Assembly (NCBI GenBank): GCA_000611775.1
Contig: KK106984.1
Coordinates: 1,146,364 to 1,210,363, forward strand
Source: Umbilicaria muhlenbergii
Taxonomy: Eukaryota; Ascomycota; Lecanoromycetes; Umbilicariales; Umbilicariaceae
DNA length: 64,000 bases
Reading direction: 5' to 3'
This document shows positions 57,655 through 64,000 of this stretch, in pieces (position 1 is the stretch's first letter; each line of letters starts with the position of its first letter). The position numbers and the translations under genes were made by a program. The notes under the pieces are model-generated. The model was given only the letters and a program-made list of their open reading frames with translations, had not been told where the DNA came from and ran no database searches.

Positions 57655-59189
57655 CTACAGCCTCTCCCCCTTCTCCATCTTCATCGCCCCATACTTCTTC
57701 AACCGAATCGCCTGCACACTAATAAACCCGCCCGTCTCACTCGGCTCAAAACTCCCAATCTCATCCATACTACTCTCACTCATATCATACAGCTTCTCCG
57801 TCTGACTACTCCTCCCCAACACGCTAAACCCCCCCTTATACACCCTGCACCGCACCTGCCCATTCACATGCGTCTGGCTCGCCACGATCGCCTTCTCCAG
57901 GAACTCCCGCTCCGGCGAGAAGTACAGCCCGTTGTAGAGGACTTTGGCGTACGCGAACGTCACGAATTGGTCGCGCAGGGCACGCACTTCCCGGTCGAGC
58001 ACGAGGCCTTCGAGGTCGAGGTGCGCGGAGCGCAGGCAGGTGAGACCGGGCGTTTCGTAGCAGCCGCGGGATTTGAGGCCGATGAAGCGGTTTTCGACGA
58101 TGTCGATGCGGCCGACGCCGTGGCGGCGGGCGATGGTGTTGACGGCGAGAAAGAGGTCGAGCGGGTCGGTGAGAGTTTTCGAACTACCGTTCTCCGTGTA
58201 GACGAGTTTGGAGGGGAGGCCTTTGTCGAAGAAGAGGGTGAAGTCTTCGGGGGTGTCGGGGGCGCGGGTGGGGTCGACGGTCAGTTTCCACATGTCGGCT
58301 GGGGGGGTGGTGTCCGGGTCTTCGAGGATGCCGGCTTCGTAGGAGCAGTGGGCGAGGTTTTCATCCATGCTCCAGGGTTTGGACTTGGTGGATGTCACGG
58401 GGATGTTTTGCTGGGAGGCGTAGTCGAGGAGGTCGTTGCGGCCGGCGAAGCGGGTGTAGAATTCGGGGATGCGCCAGGGGGCGATCACTTGGATGGTGGG
58501 TTGGAGGGCGTAGAAGGCGAGTTCGAAACGCACTTGGTCGTTGCCTTTGCCGGTGCAGCCGTGGGAGACGGCGACGCAGTTTTCTTTCTGCGCGACGGCG
58601 ATTTGGGAGCGGGCGATGACGGGGCGGGCGAGGGATGTGCCTGGGGGGAGAGTCATCGCGTTAGGGGAATTCCAGAGCGGGGAGTAAGGGGCCACTACAC
58701 GTACCAAGGAGATAGACGTTCTCATAGATGGCATTGCACTGGACGGCGGGGAAGCACAGCTCTTCGATGAACTCCCGGCGCAGGTCTTCGACGTAGACCT
58801 TTTCGGCACCAATCTTCAGTGCCTTCTGCTTTGCGGCCTCAAAGTCCTCTTTACTTCAATCTTAGCATCGACCATCCAGCGATGTCTCTCCAAGAATGCG
58901 TACCTTCTTGCCCAACATCGGCCACTGCCCGTCGTTGTTAGCAAGGCTGAGTCATTGCGAGTGCAGACTGTAGAGAGGGCTTACTGAAGCAAATGACACT
59001 GTAGCCCTTCTCGATGAGCCATGCCACTGTGGGAAAGTCAAAAAGGGCGTGTAGAGAGCATTCGTCCGCAATTGCCTACATATACAACTCGTGTCCAGTC
59101 CACCACTGTATGCAAGACAAACCTATTCCTAGGGTTAGTTTCCATCGATTGGACCCAAGACAAGAGCCTCGTACCTTTTCTTTCGCCAT
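57655..59189 (-). CDS. ARG1: Argininosuccinate synthase
   Basis: Six exons: 59189-59175 (15 nt), 59122-59080, 59026-58985, 58924-58904 (21 nt), 58848-58705 and 58640-57655; 416 aa, the family's usual length. ATP motif AYSGGLDTS lies at residues 9-17; [18 protein letters not shown] needs the 21-nt microexon; then [46 protein letters not shown] and [18 protein letters not shown]. Reaction: citrulline + aspartate + ATP to argininosuccinate, the penultimate arginine step, in the cytosol. It converges on DPB4 with 248 bp between stops. A 300-codon frame on the opposite strand is a composition artefact. Confidence 0.96.
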
Positions 59190-60637
59190 TTGATCCCAGT
59201 ATCAGGGTTATGAATATGGTCCTTGGTGTTTTAATTGCTGTGCGACACCCAATGGCAAGTCCAGAAAGAAGTCGGAGGAGTCGGTCAAGTTTCTATATCG
59301 CAGACGAGCCGCAAGCAAACGATTTTCCCTTGGGCGGCCAGGACGGCCTTCGGTTTTATCGGCGAATGCCAAGGAAGTGCTTATCTTAGCGTCCGTTCTC
59401 GCTCCGCAATCCAAAAGTTCATTCGCAATGGAAGGTTGACCAACAGCGCCGTCGGAAAATCACACATGCCCGCCTGCTCACATCGCCAGAGACTATATCT
59501 TGGGGCACTTTGGGCGGCGTGCAGCTGCAAGAAAAATCCGAGTAGGAAGTTCTGCTTCTAACTGGCCGAGCTTGTAATCCATGTAATCCATGCACGCAAT
59601 CCTGCTCCGTGCTTGCCAATTACTCTGTTGACCATGTTCACCCCAGTCTTCCCCACCTGGCTCTTCCCATGTTTTTCTTAAGGCCTCTGAAAGGACGTCA
59701 AATCTGCAGAATACGCTTTCAGTCTTTTCGAGTATTGTTCTCAGATGGCTATGCAGTTCTGAGACGCTTCTCACTGTTGAAATGATTTCGGTAAAGACAG
59801 ACTTATTGCTAAAACAAAGGAGAATTCGCCTAATTATGAGGCCATGGCTGAGGAGCCTGAACCCCGAAATCCACCCTGAAATCTAACCCCGAAATCACCC
59901 CGATAAGCGACTGCCGTAAGCCGGCAGCGCCTAAATTCAACACTCACGCCACTAAAAACAAACTGAAGCATCTGAGGTGTATATCAACGTCTATCAAGTA
60001 TTGCGGCTATTTGCTTTCTGGTACTTGCTCTTGGGGCTCATGGGACATTCTACCGACCAAGGTGGTCATTACCTTTCATGTTCATGACAGAGGACGAATA
60101 ACGTCTAGATTGGTTGACGAGTACATTCTACTGAGGCCAAGGCTAGTTATTATTATTGGTATGATGGCTCGCCTCGATCTCATGTGCATTCTAGCTTATA
60201 TCATGACCAGCGAAGTATTTGATATGCAGCCCCTCGCTCTGCAGCCCTGATGCAGAGCTAGCAGTTATTTGGTAGCATCGAGGATAGTAGGGCTTCCTCA
60301 AGCTCTTAAAGATTCAGGATCCTACAGTGTACCTGAGTGATCGATTGCTGTGAACACCTAAGGGATGGGCTCAATCCATTCGGGACTCATTGACATATCT
60401 TATACTGGCAAAGTAAATCTTTATGAAAACATAAGTGTCCTTGCTTCCTAGAGAAAATAATCTAGCAGTGAACGAAGGGTGACTGATCTGAACGCGGTTC
60501 TCCGACATCTTAGCTGGCTTGGCACTCTATGCCTAATTCGGATAGCGTGGTAATTATTGGCCGCACAAACTGACTGTCGCCGTTTACAAGGAACCTGATG
60601 AGTATACAGTTACTGTCCACTTGCTAGATCATTCAAT
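59190..60637. other. Divergent intergenic region between ARG1 and eIF3h
   Basis: About 1.45 kb. Holds an exon-like minus-strand frame (59493-59774) and short CCCCGAAATC-type repeats near 59861-59906. Otherwise A/T-richer and featureless; the right end is the eIF3h promoter. Confidence 0.5.
59493..59774 (-). other. Doubtful exon-like open frame
   Basis: A 93-codon frame with protein-like content (LRTILEKTESVFCRFDVLSE), preceded by a possible acceptor (TTTCAACAG). No family recognised, and neighbouring frames do not extend it into a gene. It could be a remnant exon or chance. Confidence 0.2.
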
Positions 60638-61926
60638 ATGGCGGACTCTCTATTGTATGCAATTTCTTGCGCTCACAGATACTGATCTTTCTGCTAACGA
60701 TTCGTAGGAAAGAAGTGCCACTCAAAGCGGTGCAGGTGGAAGCATTGGTACGGCATTTTAGACGGCGCTACACGCTGCAGTTCGATGTTGAGAGATCGCA
60801 TGGCTAATGGGAGACTAGGTGGTGATGAAAATCATTAAGCACTGCTCTCAAGCCTTCCCTACTACCGCGACCGGCTTCCTTGTGGGCATGGACGTAAGCG
60901 GTACCCTACAGGTTACGAATTCTTTCCCCTTCCCCACGGTCGAGATCCCGAACACAGACGGACACCATGACAACAACGCGGCTTCGAATCTCGCCGCCGC
61001 AGCACCTCGTGCTAAAATCAATGCTGCGTATCAGAGCGAGATGATCAGGCAACTGAGGGAAGTTAACGTGGACGCGAACAATGTTGGGTGGTACACAAGC
61101 GCGAACATGGGCAATTTCGTCAACCTCAATATGATTGAGAATCAGTACTATTATCAAAAGGAGTTGAATGAGCGGACTGTGGCCATTATACACGACGTTA
61201 GCCGAAGTTCTCAAGGAAGCCTAAGTCTGCGGGCCTTCAGACTATCTCCTCCTTTCATGGCAGCATACAAGGAGGGGAAGTTCACAACGGAAAGGTCAGT
61301 GGGTAGACATTGGTATGTCGAAGCTCAATGCTAAAGAAGCGCACAGTCTACAGAAGAGCAATCTTCGTTACCAGGACATATTGGTGGAACTGCCTCTAGT
61401 CATTCACAACTCTCACCTACTCACATCGTTCCTCCATCAATTACCGTCGGCACCTCCGACTGAAGAACTCAACTTCCCGTCGAACCTTGCTGCTCTCACG
61501 AAAGATGCGAATACACCGCAACAACCACTCTACCCAAACTTCGATTCCCTGGACCTCTCCATCGACCCCTTCCTGGAGAAAACGTGCGACCTTCTTCTCG
61601 AGAGTATAGAAACACACCATACCGAATTGAACAACTACCAATACTATCAACGCCAACTAGGCCGTGAGCAGGCAAAGATCACAGCATGGCAGCAAAAGAG
61701 GAAGGCGGAAAACGCTGCTCGCACTGCGTCGAAGCAAGATCTACTACCTGAGGACGAGTGGACGAAGCTGTTCAAGTTGCCCCAGGAGCCGAACAGACTC
61801 GAGGTACTTCTAAACTCAAGACAGGTCGAACAGTATGCCAGACAGGTAGATGGTTTCACGGCCAGTGTCACCGGGAAGATGTTTGCAGTGAAGAGCAATC
61901 TAATCCCAGGTGAGCTCGAATCATAG
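60638..61926 (+). CDS. eIF3h: Translation initiation factor eIF3 subunit h
   Basis: Exons 60638-60654 (17 nt), 60708-60747, 60819-61294 and 61347-61926; 370 aa. An MPN domain covers about residues 8-150: [77 protein letters not shown]. It lacks the JAMM His/Asp metal ligands, as expected of the inactive MPN of eIF3h. The C-terminal half ([18 protein letters not shown], then the [19 protein letters not shown] helix) is also typical. Intron 3 is placed at GCACAG because this yields [16 protein letters not shown]. Part of the eIF3 scaffold on 40S ribosomes. Confidence 0.93.
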
Positions 61927-63208
61927 ATACGGTGGTATGTGGTTGTATTGCGCAATGCATCGGCATCAAGGGGTTTGTTCTACGCGGCCATGTCATCGGC
62001 GTTCAAAAGGGTTCTAGATCCCCTGGTATTGGCCAGTCTGGACTGGTAAAATAGCAATAGTGGGTGGCGCATGATAGAACTCACCGAGCTAGTGATGTGC
62101 TACCAGCTTCTACGACATAGTAATGAACTTTCTCTTCAAGCAATGCACGTGTTGACGTAGCGTCCTTGGAGAAACTAGAACTTACATGAACACAGAGCCT
62201 TATGATTAAGGCCCTGCGAATGCTACGGTAAAGGTCAATATGTAGAAATGCCTCAGACTCGCGCCTTCGACGCAAAATGTCTCATCATAACCTAGACCTT
62301 GAAACCCTATGTAGAGGCGATAGCGAATTCTGAAAGATGTCTCCAGCCGACACTGCTCTGCAACAAAAACGAATATCTTCTCATGGGCTGAAGAGGATTT
62401 AAAGAGTAGAAATCACATGGCAGGTCCAAAAAATCCCAAAAAACATAAAACATACAACAGCAGGGATTCGCTGGTGGTTACCCACCCAACTACTGATCTG
62501 CCGATCTCAAGCTTATGTATGGCAGAGCGGACGGGATGCCCAGTATCTCATGGGTCTTGTTAATATTGCTCCATTAAGTGATGGCTGCGGTGCCGTTTTA
62601 GGCTCCCATGAGCCCAGTTGTGGCTCCTTTTGGTCTTAACGCTGGAATTGTAAACATAGCTGCTTTAGCACATTGCTTCCTGACCCTTGTGTTGGCTCAT
62701 GCGCCGCCTCAGGTACTCAGCTGAGCGCTTACATGCAGCTACCAGGTTCAGGCTCGTATCAGCAGGCAGGAATCTGAACTGACACCTGAGTATTCCCGTG
62801 GTGCGCCTCCCCTTCCAGTTAGCCCTGTCCTGGACCGGCAACGCGCCCCTCACGTTGCCCGCATGTGCTGTCGCCTGAGCCACCTCCCGGGGTCGCCAGT
62901 GCCCCCTGAGTGGTCAGTCATCTGAGTGTGGGTCACTGGAGTGTCGATCACCCGTGTGTTGGTCATTTGAGGGACATGATCTGCCGGGGAGGGATATCTG
63001 ACGGGCTGAGCTTCACCGCTCAACGTGAGGGAGATGAAGGAGGCAGGCCTGAAGGCAGAGTCATGCGCCGCCTCAGGTACATACCCAGCTGAGCGCTTAC
63101 ATGCAGCTAGAATCAAGGCATCAGTAAGGTAATCTGTGCCGGCCTCACCCCGCATGAAGATCAGGGTGAGCGCTGCCTTATGATCACGTGACTTGAGTGA
63201 TTGTCACG
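61927..63208. other. Intergenic, repeat-bearing region
   Basis: No gene seen. Contains a duplicated 45-49 bp segment (62697-62741 and 63061-63109), a loose run of TCA-CTGAGTG-like motifs at about 62910-62975, and a 20-bp tandem pair with CACGTG (63184-63223). Confidence 0.5.
62697..63109. repeat. Duplicated segment of 45-49 bp, 364 bp apart
   Basis: 62697-62741 and 63061-63109 both read TCATGCGCCGCCTCAGGTAC, then CAGCTGAGCGCTTACATGCA and GCTA. They differ by a 4-bp insertion/deletion in the middle. Confidence 0.85.
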
Positions 63209-63223
63209 TGACTTGAGTGATCC
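63184..63223. repeat. Two 20-bp tandem units with a CACGTG core
   Basis: Units at 63184-63203 and 63204-63223 match except for the last two bases; each holds TCACGTGACTTGAGTGAT. They mark the left edge of the CpG-free stretch. Confidence 0.8.
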
Positions 63224-64000
63224 TGAGGATAATTCTGAGTGATCATGCCTCCTGAGAGGGTCAGCTGCTGCCTGCTTAATTTTCAGGAACCTTTACATTG
63301 CTCTTTCACAGTCATGTGCAGGTCATTATTAAGGTAGTCTGTAGTATCCTCACACAATCTGCTTCTCATTTTGTTACTGTTCACTCAGACCTGCATTTGA
63401 AGTGCTATGCTACTCAGCTGCAATGATCACTTTCAGCTTTAACATCACTGACCTCAGTTTGAAAGGTTTTTCATCACAGTCACAACTTTTCATGCTTCTT
63501 GTGTCATCATCCTTATCAGCAGCAAACTTCATCAAATGTTAACTCTGAAAATGACATCATGTCATGACAATTTTGAGCCTGATAGGGTCATGATATGACC
63601 TTGTTGAGGGTTAGAAATTGAGGAATTTTGAGGAGCCTTCAGTGAGAGAGAGTGTTGAATTTAACTGCTGTCAGCTCTCAGGCATCAGATTTCAGGGTGA
63701 GTTTCAGAGTTCAAGCCCCTCACTCATGACCTTATAATTAAGCATCTCTCACTTGTTTTTAGGAGTTAGTTGATTCATTGAATTAAATTCAACAAATATA
63801 TGATAGCAATACTATAGAAAGTAGAATCAGAACTATCAGCAGGCAGTGATGCTTTTGAGCATCTGAAATGTTGAATGCTCATCTTATAACTGTTCTGACA
63901 CTTCTGCAAGAAAGTGAAAACTTTTCTCAAGTCAGTGATAATACTGTCAGTAATGATTGATAACTCTGCTTCAGCAGATGTACTTAATAGCTAGTGTTAC
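63209..64000. other. CpG-free sequence to the window end
   Basis: No CG dinucleotide in 792 bp although C and G are both common; TG and CA are frequent. No open frame of note. It includes the LTR-like relic at 63653-63794 and probably belongs to a decayed transposable element. Confidence 0.8.
63641..63794 (+). mobile_element. Probable decayed LTR with polypurine tract
   Basis: 63653-63794 (142 bp) begins TGTTGAATTTAA and ends with its inverse, TTAAATTCAACA. Directly upstream is AGTGAGAGAGAG (63641-63652), like the polypurine tract of the TRIM (AGTGAGGGGGAG). The last 20 bp also resemble the TRIM LTR end, with CA where the TRIM has CG. No target duplication is visible, so it may be the 3' end of a truncated or larger element. 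Confidence 0.5.

Noticed and set aside
57075-57722. Arg/Gly-rich plus-strand frame overlapping the DPB4 tail
   Set aside because: Out-of-frame reading of the same G/A repeat; not conserved in kind.
57868-58770. 300-codon plus-strand open frame opposite ARG1
   Set aside because: It is antisense to conserved ARG1 codons; Gly/Val/Glu/Arg composition comes from the G-rich arm there. No domain or splice logic.
63209-64000. Classic CpA-directed RIP as the cause of base bias
   Set aside because: CA and TG are abundant and only CG is missing, which is not the pattern left by CpA-directed RIP.
1-64000. A biosynthetic or defence gene cluster
   Set aside because: No polyketide synthase, peptide synthetase, P450 group, NLR or similar set is present; neighbours are unrelated housekeeping genes.

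Overview
The window is 64 kb of nuclear DNA from a filamentous ascomycete (Pezizomycotina; Dothideomycetes is my best guess from gene structure and protein similarity, not proven). The evidence is many short introns (mostly 47-75 bp, GTRNGN donors, CTAAC/CTGAC-type branch sites), fungal-only families (a Zap1/ZafA-type zinc regulator, fungal SLD3, a short Ser/Asn/Tyr protein, an LLRLPxEIRxxIYxxL protein) and about one gene per 2.8 kb on both strands. I rebuilt exon structures by reading splice junctions against known families. I saw no tRNA, rRNA or CRISPR.

Layout: (1) 1-13.3 kb: the 5' part of a conserved fungal protein running off the left edge, a two-domain GNAT acetyltransferase, a gluconokinase, a 2.5 kb gene-free stretch, retromer VPS26 and a zinc-responsive C2H2 regulator. 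(2) 13.9-26 kb: a small MGNLCG-type acylated protein, spliceosomal helicase PRP5, a mitochondrial two-HMG-box protein, a small low-complexity protein, a secreted/anchored Ser/Thr-rich protein and an Hst4-type sirtuin. (3) 26.8-43.7 kb: Mediator MED16, a large coiled-coil protein, exosome nuclease DIS3, V-ATPase subunit H (VMA13, carrying a 172-bp duplication) and a homeobox regulator. (4) 43.7-48.3 kb: a gene-free stretch with degenerate repeats. (5) 48.3-62 kb: a HAD phosphatase gene split by a miniature LTR retroelement, NUG1, an F-box-like protein, SLD3, DPB4, ARG1 and eIF3h. (6) 62-64 kb: repeats, ending in about 790 bp with no CpG that holds an LTR-like relic.

Most genes are housekeeping and do not form a pathway cluster. 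Functional groupings are loose: replication (SLD3 and DPB4 adjacent and co-oriented), RNA handling (PRP5, DIS3), ribosome and translation (NUG1, eIF3h), endosome/vacuole (VPS26, VMA13).

The most unusual signals are: (a) a complete 535-bp TRIM-type element with identical LTRs, a 5-bp target duplication and a half-tRNA-Met primer site, inserted in an exon; (b) eleven places where composition switches from C-rich to G-rich, mostly 250-650 bp before a stop codon, in genes of both strands; (c) the CpG-free right end; (d) the VMA13 duplication, whose two copies carry complementary halves of the expected coding sequence.
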